From the NCBI GenBank assembly GCA_963693305.1, contig OY855907.1, positions 34,714,301-34,778,300 of the forward strand: 64,000 nucleotides of DNA, in the 5' to 3' direction. This document shows positions 1 through 13,472 of the stretch, piece after piece. The notes beneath the pieces are model-generated. The model was not told the origin of the DNA, did not search any database, and worked only from the letters and a program-made list of their open reading frames with translations. How positions within the stretch are numbered: the first letter of the stretch is position 1; each line of letters opens with the position of its first letter. Source of the stretch: Meandrina meandrites. Lineage: Eukaryota; Cnidaria; Anthozoa; Scleractinia; Meandrinidae. The position numbers were made by a program, and so were the translations under genes.

Positions 1-1038
1 AGAAGAAATTTTGCTTTCTGAGCCTTAAAGCGCGAACTATAGCAAAAACTACGAAGATTTCCGAAGACTTCACGAAAATGTTTCCAAAATGACCGCGCAC
101 TGGAATGGAAGGAATGGATCGAGCTTTGAATTTGTGACGTAATAGTTTTATTTCACGGCTTTGCGATCAAAGAGACGATCGTCGTTTAAAGAGCGAATAA
201 TGTTAAGTTTGAAGGTTTGAGTCCGTCTAAGTAATTCAAGTAATTCTGAAAGAATCTAAGCTTTGTTTTAAACATGGTTGTTACATTTTTTTACTACATT
301 GTAATCCAGTTTCAAAGATTAATAATTATCAAAGCACTGAGTAAAATTGTAAGCATTGTACGATATAGGAGGTTTTCAAACACTGGATGGCGTATAAAAA
401 TCATCAGTCTGCTCAGCTTTGTATAGAACAATTAGTTTTGTTATATACCTCAATCTAAATGCAGTTTTTTCTGGATTTGCACGTAATTCTTATCAGGACG
501 TGTGCGGCTTGGAACCCGGATCGGTATGCAGCGCGAAGTTATCCTAGGATGCGGCCAAAAGCTAAGATTGAATTCACTGTTTCTTTTCTGTACTCGAGAG
601 TCACACAAAACACAAAAATAAATTTGTACACAAAAATTTAACTTGAATGAAAGGATATTTCTCAATGCAAATTCGACACTGCAAAGCATCACTCAATGAA
701 TAAATTCGCGGACACTGTGAGTTCTGTTTGTATTAGCTGTTTTTTGGTCCATATTTATTTAGCCGGTACATGTTATTTAGGGCTCGAAATTAACGGTTGT
801 AAACCCAACATAAATACAACATTTGAAGCTTAATTTTATACGCGTCAAAAAGCATGTGCACGTGCATGGAAGCAAATTTATTTATTTGACGAGGATATTG
901 AACTAACGAACTCAAATTCTAATGCTTGATCATGACCAGCCAAACCAACAAAGTAAAAGTGCTAATAATCATAAATACTCTATCTCGCTTTAGGTAGAAT
1001 AAGAAAGGTGCAAAATGCATACCTCTAACTTCCTTCGG
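1..1038. other. Non-genic stretch
   Basis: I see no recognisable gene, exon or repeat here. The sequence is AT-rich, with short frames that resemble no family I know. It lies between the window edge and the THAP remnant. Confidence 0.5.
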
Positions 1039-1293
1039 TTAGCAAAAGCCGAACGGACAGTGGGGTCTTTGTGCTTCGGAAGACATTCTTCCCCGTGATT
1101 TCTTTTCCGAACAAAAAAAAATAGTCCGCGGCACAGCATCCTCTTTGAGGTGGAGTTTTAGCGACTTGAAATCAGAACCCAGAAACCTACGTATTGCCAG
1201 ATTTTCTCTGAAGTAGTCTTCGGTAAAATGAACCGCACAAATGCGAGAGTTCTTTCCTGGCTGAAATTCTTTTCTTTTCATTAAGCGATGACG
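1039..1293 (-). pseudogene. THAP-type zinc finger, C-terminal half (partial or remnant)
   Basis: THAP domains are C2CH zinc-finger DNA-binding modules found in transposon-derived regulators and P-element-like transposases. The minus-strand frame reads KRKEFQPGKNSRICAVHF, then a short spacer and KEDAVPRTIF. This matches the second half of the THAP fold: basic patch, then the third Cys and the His of the finger, then the AVPTIF box. The N-terminal C-x(2-4)-C half and the FP box would lie at higher coordinates, and I did not find them. The frame ends at a stop about 25 residues after the AVP box. A DNA-transposon or host-gene relic is likely; a real internal exon is possible. The domain call is good, gene status is unclear. 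Confidence 0.55.
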
Positions 1294-3270
1294 TCATTTT
1301 ATGACGTCATCGGTTAATGCTGTAGAGCGGAAAAGCGATGGAATTTATGGAATTTTTGGTGTTACGGTGTTACGATTACTCCCTGAATTGAACCGAAGAG
1401 CAATGGGAACTAGGTGCATTGTTTGTATTCTTTTGAGATCCGCCATCTTGTTTTTTTGGCAAAGGAAGATATTTTTTTGCAGCTTGTATCATCACCGATC
1501 GGCAAACCTTATTTCATTTGTAGCTATTAAATTGAGATTTCGAGTCTGCAGTGAGTGTTGCACTTTATCAGTTATCGAATAAATTTGGCATAAAGTTAAG
1601 AAGTGATGTCTGTCGTGACTGCAGACGAAGCAACCGATTATTAGCAGTTTTGAAACATCTGTTGAAAAGGTGAGCCATCTTAAACCTTTTTTAAGCGATG
1701 ACGATGACGTGATGGATTAATCTCGCCGTGCGAGTGGACAGGATCTGTTGTTGTCTGTTGTCTGTTGCCTGTTGCGATCAACCGATCTGTAGATTCGAAC
1801 CGAATACTGGGAAAAGAAATCAAGTCAACTCAACAAGAAATCGTCGCATAGAACTCAAAGCAAAATACTCCTGGGCCGTTAGAAAGGACTAATTTAAAGC
1901 ATAAACGAAAGAAACAAATTATATTTGATGCGTTCTATAAGATTTAGTAAACAGAAATCTCTCCATTCTTTAAAACAAAAGGTGTAAACAATTTTAGACA
2001 GCGTTTGACCTTGCATCGTATATCGTATATCGTATGTCGCGCCAAGATAACGCAATTTTTGTTGAACAATCATTCAGCACAGAAGTTGTCAGTTACTTTT
2101 ATGTACCCTAATTTTTTGACAAATGTCCTGAAAATTATCAAGGACCCCTTGTGAAACGTCATCGCTTCTGCATGCATCGCGTGCCGTTTATTTTTAAAAG
2201 CCATCGTTTCCTGAGCTTTGAATTTGCTGGAAACTTAAACGTACTTACTTTCGACTTAGAATAATTTAAGCAGTCTAGTGCTACACAAAATACCATGATG
2301 TTCCATTCTTGTGAGCTTCATCACTAAAAGACTTTGAATTTCCCGCAATTTCACAGCGCACCAATACTGACGTCACAGTTTTATGTTCCGAAAATTTCCC
2401 GGCAATTTTCCCGAGCGCTCTACGATTATGAAGCTAAGGCCAAAACTAAGCATTTTTCAACTTGAAATTTCTCTGTTTTGCAAAGTCCAATTCCTTTGAA
2501 ACTTCGGAATATGTTTATTTGGCTCTTAATCAACAAATTGGCCTAAAAAAAGAAAATTCTAGATTTTGGTTCATTTGACCTTTAAGTGTTAGTGTAATTT
2601 TTGCTTACGCAAGCCAGATCGATTTTATATCTGGAACGACAGAATGTACACCGTGGCTTTTATCTATTCGTACGAATATTATGAGTACAAGGATACGTTT
2701 GTTACGCGTTGAGGCAACAGAGGTATTGCTCAACATAAGTTTGCTTTAATAGATTACAAGTCTATTGTTTGTCGTCTTCATTGAAAGAAGTATTTTTAGC
2801 TCGTCACGCAATCTTTTGTTTTGACCACAATTCACGGACTTGATCACGACTATCTACGACTTAATGCAGCTTCTCAAGACTTCAGACAGGAAAATGGTAA
2901 TGTACAATATTGCTTCGAACTTAAATGGAACTTAACTGGAATTTTTAGAAGGATCGGTAAAGCCACTTAGTGAAAAATTGACTGCAAAAAGCCGTCGGGC
3001 TAAAATTAAACTTACGCTTTAGCGTGAATAATGAAGGATCTCACGGCTTCAAAAATATGCAGAATTTTGAAGCTTTGATACATTAGTAGCTACATCTTGA
3101 AATGAGAATTAATCTAAAACAAAACTTCCTTCAAGTTTCTTTCATTTGCCCAGTTAACGTTTGGAATTTTAGGCCTCTGAAGCGTATTGATTTGAAAAGC
3201 ACATGGTGACATCTGATATGCAGCGTGCGGCCGACTTACCATCGCGTTGTTGTTTATTTAATAATTTGTG
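1294..3270. other. Non-genic stretch
   Basis: No gene, exon or clear repeat was recognised. Splice-like sites occur, but no WD40 exon that could supply the missing TBL3 N-terminus was found. Confidence 0.4.
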
Positions 3271-3274
3271 TTCA

Positions 3275-3721
3275 GTTTACGACCCCGGGGGGGGGGGGGG
3301 GGGGGGGCACTTCCTATAAATGGGCTAATGGGGATGTGCCGCTGGATGGGGTCGCATTTTCACGACTGGACTGACTATAATGGGGTCGCCTTTTCAAGCA
3401 CTTTTTATAGGGTGACTAGAATGGGGTCACACTTTTCTGGGATTTTGAGAGTAAGAAAATTCTGGCAAGTTGTGATTTATAAACGGAAAGATTCGCCGAA
3501 AAGAAAAAGTTACCGTATTCATTGCTGTTGTTTAATATTTGACAAACGGCTCCCATTAAGTGACTAAGTTGGGGTCATGAAAATTACATTTACCCAAAAG
3601 TGACTAAGATGGGGTCTATAATTGGCCATAGAATATGACTATAATGGGGTAGGGGTTCTGAGAGGCTAGCGGCACATACCCAGCAAAGATATGCCCAAGT
3701 GACCCCCCCGGGTTTACGACC
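3275..3721. mobile_element. MITE with G-tract terminal inverted repeats and target duplication
   Basis: The element starts with CCCGG followed by a long G run at about 3282. It ends at about 3712 with a C run and GGG. The ends are inverted copies: the G tract is followed by CACTT and later by GATGTGCCGCTGG, mirrored at the right end by GGCACATACCCAGC. The sequence GTTTACGACC flanks both sides (3275-3284 and 3712-3721) as a direct repeat, consistent with a 9-10 bp target-site duplication. The interior is full of degenerate ATGGGGTC units and has no transposase, so it is non-autonomous. The superfamily is not certain. Confidence 0.7.
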
Positions 3722-4049
3722 TTTTACATGCAAAGATTTACTACAGTACTTCGGAAAATGCAAACAAGTATTTTTTTGTTATTAGTTATAGTGATGGATA
3801 GCATAAAAAGCAATGTGAGTGTTTATTTTGTGGAAGGAATTCAGTAGTTGTCCGCTATCTCACGGCACCACGATTCGCAAATTATTATCCCCAGTTACCG
3901 CTTTTCTGTACCAAGATAATACCACTGGTGGCTAAATAAATGTCAGTGACTGTTGTACAGAATGAAAGCCTACCTTTCACCAGAGTGTTTCGAACTAGGG
4001 TTTTATTTTGTAGAAAGAGTTCGTGTTTTTGCGAGTTGTTAAAATGATG

Positions 4050-4711
4050 CGCGGAGGTGAAGAAAAGGCGTAGAAAAGAACGTAGAGGCGTAGAGGTTGG
4101 AATTAAGAACCGTCGAGGCGTAGAAAAGAACGTAGAGGCGTAGAGGTTGGAATTAAGAAATAGAATCGTCGAGGCGTAGAAAAGAACGTAGAGGCGTAGA
4201 GGTTGGAATTAAGAAATATAACCGTCGAGGCGTAGAAAAGAACGTAGAGGAGTAGAGGTTGGAATTAAGAAATAGAATCGTCGAGGCGTAGAAAAGAACG
4301 TAGAGGCGTAGAGGTTGGAATTAAGAAATAGAATCGTCGAGGCGTAGAAAAGAACGTAGAGGCGTAGAGGTTGGAATTAAGAAATAGAACCGTCGAGGCG
4401 TAGAAAAGAACGTAGAGGCGTAGAGGTTGGAATTAAGAAATAGAACCGTCGAGGCGTAGAAAAGAACGTAGAGGCGTAGAGGTTGGAATTAAGAAATATA
4501 ACCGTCGAGGCGTAGAAAAGAACGTAGAGGAGTAGAGGTTGGAATTAAGAAATAGAATCGTCGAGGCGTAGAAAAGAACGTAGAGGCGTAGAGGTTGGAA
4601 TTAAGAAATAGAACCGTCGAGGCGTAGAAAAGAACGTAGAGGTGTAGAGGTTGGAATTAAGAACCGTCGAGGCGTAGAAAAGAACGTAGAGGCGTAGAGG
4701 TTGGAATTAAT
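4050..4711. repeat. 56-bp minisatellite, about 12 units
   Basis: A tandem array built on GTCGAGGCGTAGAAAAGAAC, followed by GTAGAGGCGTAGAGGTTGGA and ATTAAGAAATAGAACC. Spacing between units is 56 bp. A shorter variant of about 47 bp, lacking AATAGAACC, occurs at each end of the array. Units differ by a few substitutions (for example GGCGTAG/GGAGTAG). It lies in what is probably a long intron upstream of the first visible TBL3 exon. Confidence 0.9.
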
Positions 4712-4789
4712 GTAACCTATATATAAAGGATCATAAGGATGTACAGCTATACAGCTATACGGCTATATGGCGTGGACATCTAACTTAAG

Positions 4790-5015
4790 ACATCTACACA
4801 ATGGCGTAGACATCTACGAAAAATTATACGGAAAATTGAGTGTCCAAAAACGCGCCAGGTATACGCCGGTACCCATTTATACACCTGGGTGGAGAGAGGC
4901 ACTATGAGAGTAAAGTATCTTGCCCAAGAACACAACGCAGTGCCCCAGCCAGGGCTTGAACCCAGACCGCCCGATCCGGAGTCCAATGCACTAACGCATT
5001 AGGCCACCAAGCCTC
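4790..5015 (-). mobile_element. tRNA-derived SINE
   Basis: Read on the minus strand it starts with a tRNA-like head: A-box-like TGGCCTAATGCGTTAGTGC and B box GGTTCAAGCCC, followed by CTGGCTGGGGCACTGCGTT. The same head and body recur on the plus strand at 27108-27470, so this is a dispersed family. The head has diverged too far from tRNA pairing to be a functional tRNA gene. Confidence 0.7.
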
Positions 5016-5207
5016 CCACAAGTTATAAAGACACAAAAATAAACAAGCATGTATGGTTTCCACTGACAGAGATTACGATGATTACGAATGACAAACTTGA
5101 AAAAATTTTGCCAATTTTTTGAAGATAGCTCCTTTAATTACCAGGCACTATTTACAATGCATTACACTGGGTACTCTAATTGAATTTTTATTAAATTTCT
5201 TTTCTAG

Positions 5208-8200
5208 CTCAAGCAGAGACAATGTTCTGAATGTATGGGATCTTTCCCACAAAAAAGTGCTGAAGACAATTCCTGCTTTTGAAGTATGTACTGCATCACC
5301 TGCAAACAAAGACAGGGTTTTTTGCCAGCATAAAAGGACGGCCGGAAATTATCCATCCATTTCCACAACACTGCATGAACCAGTTATTGCTTTGTCTGTT
5401 TATTTTTTCAGATCATTTCTTTGCTTGTTTTTGTCCCTTTGTTTGTTGGCTCCTTCTTTAATTCAAAACCTCTGCAAAGTTAGGTTTTATTTAGCCAGCT
5501 GGATGTGTCTTCAACTTCTCCTTGTAACAATGTTAATGTATTATTTGCTGAGGATTGTCCAAGATACAGGACCTGGTATGAGTCCTAAATAGCACCAGTC
5601 TACGCGTTCGAGTCGTACAAGTCGCATATATGCGATTCACCAATGGTGCGACTCGCAAACTATTGTTTCACAACTCGTACGGTGGTATGAGTCATACAAG
5701 TTGTACCAAGGGACTGTTGCTGTTTGACTCGTATCAGGCTGTGTATATTGGACATTGGACATAGAAAATCCTCAACTAGAGTGGCAACCATTGTGAATCT
5801 TGATGAACCACCAATTTTCTGAACTAACTGTTGGACACATGTGACCAGCAGTCAGGAAAACTGATTTGTGACTGAAATAATTTTAAAAACAAGAATGTTA
5901 ACGAAAATGTAACATTACATTATTAATTTACTAAAAATACTGGCATTATATTCCTCAGGGTGTTGAGTCAGTTGTAACCCTACCTAAAGATACGAACTGT
6001 CCAGGATGCGTAGACAAAGAAAAGGAATACTTCATTACCGCTGGAAGCAAAGGTACAGTCTGCAGGGTTAAATGATTAAAAATACTATTTTAAGTAATAC
6101 ATGTAGTACATGTATGTACTGGTGGGTCGCCATGCAGCTCTCGTAAGGTCTCACATGAGTGGCTGAGAGAACAATAGAACAAACAACAAGAACAATGCCC
6201 CTAGCCCCCAAAACAATAGCAGCTGCTAACTAGAAGGACCAGCAGAATTACAAGCTTACGAGAGCTGCGGAACTATTCGTACTGGTATATGTATGCAAAC
6301 CAAGTAAGCTATTGCAAGACGCTACACTTAAGCCTGATGCAGACTTTTACCATTTCTTGCAGGTCAGCTTAGGGTTTGGAGTTTTCAAGATGGCAAATGT
6401 GTATTTACTGAAACTGTTCTCAGTGCCCAGAATAATGAGAACAAAAACAGTGACAAAGAAGACAGCGATCAACAGATTGTTTATGCCACTCTATGCGAGA
6501 ACCTGGGGATGGTTGCTATTGTGACGTTTGATCACAACATTGTGTTTCATGAACTGGAATCGCTAAAGAGAGCCAAACAGGTAACAATCAAGCCAATAAT
6601 TATAACACGTACAAATAGAGACTCGATCCTTCAAAATTTTGAGTTTTGAGTCCTCTTGAGTGTCAACTTGCTTTTGGGCTGTACTGCACATTGATGCTTA
6701 CTCAAAAGTTGACCAAGATATCCACCCTGTATGTGTTTAGTGGGTGGGAGATGGGGGTGGGGGAGGGGGAGGTGGATATGGAGTGCATCTTTGAAATTTG
6801 GTTATTATTTTTTAGAAAGTTTATGATGTGCTTTTTTAATTTAGAATTTGTAAGGCATGGTTTGATGTGGCCACTCGCATCTTCATCAGTTACAACTTAA
6901 GGGTATTTAAAAAAAATGTTTGAATTTATCACAACCTAGAGAAGCATGCACAATTATAAATGATTTCATCCAGCAAAATTAACAGCAAAGAAAAAAGGTG
7001 TAAATAATAATGATTATTATGCCTAAAGCATAAGTGTCAAATTGGCATGACTGACTTGTGATGTAAATTCAGCTTTTCCCATTTGATGTGTATAATAATT
7101 GATATTCTTAATAATTTATTTAGTTTGCAATAAATTTTAGATAAATTACCAATCATTTTGTTTGTTTTTTGACTTGAAGTTTATCATTGTACAACGTTCA
7201 AAATGCTAATTAATCGTTCCTATGTTAGTTTGTAGGGTATAATGATGAGATCTTGGATCTGTGTTTTGCTGGTGTCAGTGAAAGTCATCTGGCCGTGGCA
7301 ACAAACAGTAGTCAGTTAAGGATGTATGACTTGTCCTCAATGAACTGCCAGTTACTAGAGGGACACACAGATATTATTTTGGCTCTAGAGATCAACAACA
7401 CTGGTGATACTTTGGTCACTGGGTCAAAGGTACATGCATGGTGTTATGTGCCATTTACAAGTTAATAGGAAAAGAGAAAATTTAACGTTAACAAAATGCA
7501 TACATGTACTTAAGTTAAAGCCCCAGTTGACTCCTACTAGCGACAAAGTTGTGAAAATGAGAGCGATGAAGTCACGAAGCGAACGAACACGTAACACATA
7601 AAACAAGCTTTGTGAAAGTCCACAGCTGTAATGTTAGGTTGTTACATAAAAATTCATGACATCAGAGATTTTTTGCATTTTTGCAGTAGGAAAAGTTAAT
7701 GTCGCTGTAGAAAGTCAGCATTTTGGGAAAAAAGAAAACGTCGGATAATAAATCCCTTATAAGAAATTAGTATGCACTATTGTTGTACATTTTTACCTGT
7801 CATTTGTATTTTGACTCGCCCTTTTGGCTTGCCAAAATTCTACAAGACTAATTATTATTAAATTTTCAGCAATACTACACACTAATTTTCAGAATCAACA
7901 GATTAATTTTTACGGTGCCCAATAATAAATAGTTTGTGGTATTTTAGGACAATACTGTACGCATCTGGCAGATGAACAAACAGAACGAGTTCCAGTGTAC
8001 AGCCATTGGCGTGGGACATACACATGCTGTAGCCACTGTGGCATGGTCCAGGTAAACACCGCTGACACAGGCTGTTTTTTGAAAAGTTGTTGTAGTTTAA
8101 ACCCACTGGTATATTTAATTATTTTTCTTTTGCTTCATTTGCCAGGTTAAGCAGCAGTTTTGTAGCTAGTGGAAGCCAAGACAACACAATAAAGATATGG

Positions 8201-11200
8201 AACATACCATCAACAATGGACAACGTACGCATTTCGTTTGCTCTTGATGTACCATTTTACTGTATATACTGTATGTGGGCATTAATGACATTAAGGTTAC
8301 AAATTTATTGTACCAGTCAAAACCAAACTACTGGCTGGGAATTAACAGGTTATTTTGAAAATTGCTTGCAGGAGTCACCAGTCAAGCTGTCTGTTAGGCT
8401 CACCGAGAAAGCCCATGACAAGGTTAGCCTTTAAATAGTCTTTAAACTTTACAGTGCGGCTACTATTACCGGGGTCACCCAGACAAAGTTAACCAATCAC
8501 AAAGCAGAACGGAAACAATAGATCTCAATATTTTTAACTTCAGCCAATAAAATGCCGAGTACAGAACAATGAAATTCCAACTTGTTCGTTCGCCACGAAA
8601 ACAGATCGATAGAAATTTTGGCTGTAAGGCACTGAGTTTTCAATTAATTTCGATTGTATCCCTTTTGAACTTGAGTAGATGTGACAGCAACATTTTGAAG
8701 GTAAATATTAGTGATGTTTATGAAAGAGAAGTTCGAAACAGGGAAAGCAACGACCGTACCGTTTGTCTCAACTGTTGCACGATGCGTGGCGTATTTGAAT
8801 TTTCAAACTTAACCACCGCCCGGTTTTCTCTAGCATCTCAACACTTCAATGGTTTCCTCTTCCGAGACCAACAACTCGACACTGTGCTTTTGAAGGAATT
8901 TATTTCGGAGAGAAAAGTTTATAGAGCAATTTCACTTGTATGCTAGTCAGTGTTGATAACAAAACCGATTTTCCTTTTTGGAATTCGTCCTGTGTCCTGC
9001 ATTGTCACATTTGCAAGAAAATAGTGAAACGGCCGGCGGTTAATTTTTTTTTCGAGAATCAAATTCCGCCACACAATGTGCCAAACAAAAAGCCGTCGTG
9101 TTCACTGCTTTCACAGAGATTGACATCGATTCTTGCAAATTAAACTTGCATGACAAATGACATTCATTTATACAGCATGTAAAACTACTCAAATTTTTAA
9201 ATCTAAGCGTCAACGCTAGCTAATGCTACATTCAGCATAAACTGCATAAGCTTCATGGACTTCACGTGTGAACAAATTGAAATTTCAGTACTGTTATTTA
9301 CTCAAACACAAAAAGTTGGAATCTTAGCTTTCACTGGTAGGTTATGCCGTGAAGAAAGTCTTCCCTCGCTAGCATTACTTGTATTTATTTTCCAAATGGT
9401 ACTACCAAAACTCCAGTTGACGGCGTAGAGAAAACTTGAAATTATTGTCATGAGCGAACTCCGCCACGCAACAGTTGAGACAAATGGTATGGTCGTTGCT
9501 TTCCCTGTTTCGAACTTCTCTTTCATAAACATCGCAAATATTTACCTTCAAAATGTTGCTGTCACAACTACTCAAGTTCAAAAGGGATATCGAAATTAAT
9601 TGAAAACTCAGTGCCTTACAGCCAAAATTTGTATCAATCTGTTTTCGTGGCGAACGAACAAGTTGAAATTTCATTGTTCTGTATTCGACATTTCATTGGC
9701 TGAAGTTAAAAATGTTGAAATCTATTGTTTCCGTTCTGCTTTGTGATTGGTTAACTTTGTCTGGGTGACCCCGGTAATAGTAGCCGCACTGTAAATGGAT
9801 GGAGATTCTTAGAGTATCTTCTTAACCATGCCTGAACCTCACGCAGTGACAATCACTCAGCATAAACTGGAGTTAGTCTGGTTCTAAACCCCCTGGGGGA
9901 AGGGGACTACTCTTGGGAAATTTAGTAAACGAGGTGAACGGCACGTTTCCTATTTCAAACCAAAATTGACAAATTTCAACTACATTGTCACGTTGCACTG
10001 AATTTGTGAAGAGTTTATTGAGGAAGCGTCAGTCAGTCGTCTGAGGCAATATGTATTCTACTGCAAATAGCAAGGTTGGTTGAACTAAGATAAGCTGTGC
10101 TGCGCCAGAAACGAAAAATTGGCCCCCAAAAAAAGTATTTGGTAACATAATTATTCCTTATCTAGTGCAGCAACATGAGACCCTGAGGAAAGGGTATATT
10201 TACAGTGTGACTTCTCGAACTGGGCCACTTGCAACAAAATTAACCTATCAAAACTTTAATAGTAAAAGATCAAACGGACGGTGATCCTTGTCATAAACAA
10301 ATCAATTTTGTTAAAGAACACCATCATGCCTACACTCTGTATACAACACCTCTTCTGCAATAACTCACTAATAATTATATTGCAGGATATCAATTCTGTT
10401 ACTATTTCGCCAAATGACAAGCTGTTGGCTACTGGTTCACAAGACAAAACTGCAAAGGTAACCATCACAGTTTATTATAACACTATTCTTACAATAGCAA
10501 TAAAATTTATTTGCCTTGTCTTTATGCAACACGAAAATAGCCTGTGAACAAGCCCTCTCTGGGTGGCGGTAAATGTTGGTTTTCATTTGGTATAAGCTCA
10601 AGCAAAAGCATAAGTTGTAAAAAAATAGCAATTTAACACTGAGTATAAAAGTTACCACTTCAATGTTTGTAGATCTGGAACATTTCTGATGGTTCACCTC
10701 TGGGAACTTTACGTGGCCACAAGAAAGGCATTTGGTGTGTGCGATTTTCTCCTGTGGATCAGTGTGTGGCCACATCTTCGGCAGATTCAACCATCAAGAT
10801 ATGGGCCTTGTCTGATTTGACATGTGTCAAGACATTTGAGGGACACACTAGTTCGGTTCTGAAGATCTGTTTCTTGACGAAAGGCATGCAGCTCGTATCA
10901 AGGTGAACTGGCTTTCATTCGTTCATTCGCTTGGATCGCCCAAGGACGGACGGTCCGCTTTTAACAAACATTTAAGTTTGTAGAATTGAGCCAATCTTCT
11001 CCTGAAAAGTTAACTGAATTAGAGTCCATATGGATGAGCAAGTTGCGCACTAGTGAACCTAATAGGCTTGAGCTGTGTGCATTGCGTACAGGCATTACTT
11101 AATTATATATCTCGGCACACCCTAATGTACTGTAATATCATATTACTGATCGTTGCCATTTATGGCGATAAAAAAATTGTTCTTTTTAGTAGATTCCTTT

Positions 11201-13439
11201 CTTTTATCATAACCTTACTTTATTATTCGGAATTGATGTTGATACATGTGATAAACGTGCTTCTGATCGTTGTTTGTTTTGTTCAATTTTGTAGTGGCTC
11301 TGAGGGTCTCCTTAAGTTGTGGACGATAAAAACTAATGAATGCGTCAAGACCTTTGATCAACATTTAGAAAAGGTAAGTACTTCTTTGAGCATGTCGAGA
11401 CCTTAAAGAGCACGCACTGTTGTAACTCGCATCCCTCCCACTTCTTTAAAACAGCACAGTGCAGTGTTGTGCAGAATATATGTGGAACCCCGCTTAATAC
11501 GCGGACACCTGCTTATAACGGACAGTTTTGATTGTTCTGACAAAAAGCTCATACATTTTCTCTTACATTAATCTCGCTTTACGGGCGCTTGGAATTCTTA
11601 AGATTGTTTTGGTGTGGGTGAAATTTAGTATTTGTTCTGTTCAAATCACTTATAAAACGTAAGGAGTTTCTTTTAACGTGAAATTTGAATCTTCGGCCCT
11701 TGATTGATTGAAAGTTCGCAACGGTCGTTGACAGCCTGACGTTCATCAACTCATTTTTTAGGCGTACTGCTCTGAGGAACATGTGTGACTTGTAACTGCT
11801 ACCTACATGATTGTGATAACATGTAACTAAATGTTTCCAATTAGGTCTGGAGTATAGCCATTAATAAAAACGAGGATCAACTTGTTTCTGGAGGAGCAGA
11901 TTCTATGATCAACATTTGGAAGGTGGGCTTTAACCTACAACAATGAAATGGCAGATTATGGCATGATGCAATTATGATTATTGTTACGCTGGAAGTTATT
12001 GAATTATCTATAGCGTGTCTAGTGTTAGTCCGGTTAATTGCAGTCTTATAAATGGTGCCTCGTTTCATTAAAGGGGCTACGTCACAGGTATTTCGCAGAT
12101 TTTTGATCTTAACTGTTGTGAAATTTGTGTTAGGCAACTTAACCCATGAAAAACATTGTCTTTGAACATCTAAAGGAAGATATTATTACCTCAATTTGCG
12201 GATAGAAATCAAGCTACAGCTAAAAGTATGGATTAATATTTGAAGATGCGCTGAAACAACTTGAAAAGTTAAGCCTTAATTTTTCAAGTTGTAATCCATT
12301 TCCACCCGAGTCATCCTCAGCCAAAGACGCTTATTAATAGTTTCAGTGCTCCCATATAACAATTTTTAATAGAAATGGACCATTACTTTTAGGTTTCTTG
12401 CGACAAAAATATTATATATTGGCTGTTCACAAATCTGGTAAAATCTGTGACAAAGCCCCTTTAACAACTGACTCTTTCTCAAGGCTACCCCAGGGGGGGG
12501 GGGGGGGGGGATACTAAGCAATTATTCCTGACCAGTAGCTTCATGCTACGAAAACCGTGAAAAGCTCTCGCTGCAGTGTAGGTTAGTTGGCCCAAGTGAG
12601 ACATTTTGCGAAGGCATGCAGGATAACCTTGCTGGCACACTCTTAGCTTAGCTTAGCTTGGCTTATTATACTAAATTGATGGCTTTCAGCAAAGTGCCTC
12701 GTGGAAATTCATTTTAAGGTGGCTGGCTACCGTTTCCAACACTTTTCAAGACTTAGATTTCGATCTGTCATTATAACCAATCTTTATCAGTTGATGCTAC
12801 AATCATGGTGTCAAACAAATGCCCAATGATTGGTGAACACGTTGTTGTCTTTTTCATTACACAATATGTTACCATAGCAACACTACAACCTGTTAAAAAC
12901 ACCCTTAATTTCAGCTTTAAGTGCTTCTAACTCAAAAACGAGCCCGGTGACCCCAATTTTTTATTATGAAATTTTGATCAGCAAGACAAGATGCAACTTT
13001 TGGCAAAGTTTTAAAAAAATCTGCACATGGGGTTCAGAGCTATCTTAAATTTTCGTAAATTTAAGGTGGCTCTGAACGCCATGTGCAGATTTTTTTAAAA
13101 CTTTGCAGAAAGTTGCATCTTATACTGTTGATTACATTTCGATAATAAAAAATGGGGGTCACCGGACTTGTTTTCGAGTTATAAGCACTTAAAGCTAAAA
13201 TTAAGGGTGTTTTTAACAGGTTATACTGTTGCTATGGTAACTTGCAATCTCCAAAAAATAGCCATAACTTGTTTACCGGCCATTGGGCATCTGTTTGATA
13301 CCATAATTGTTGGGTCAACTGAAAAAGACTTTTGGCATTGATCTGTCAAAGTTGAGGTGTTGAAAAATGCAGGAAACTGTTCTGAGCCACCTTAAACTGC
13401 AACAAGTATCGTACATTATGTATTATTGATTTATTTTCT

Positions 13440-13472
<33 letters not shown>

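Noticed and set aside
4050..4711. CRISPR-like array
   Set aside because: Units are contiguous tandem repeats without unique spacers, in a eukaryotic genome.
8569..9674. Frames of 90-125 codons in the arms of the 8.4-kb element
   Set aside because: They are mirror images of each other within inverted repeats and resemble no protein.
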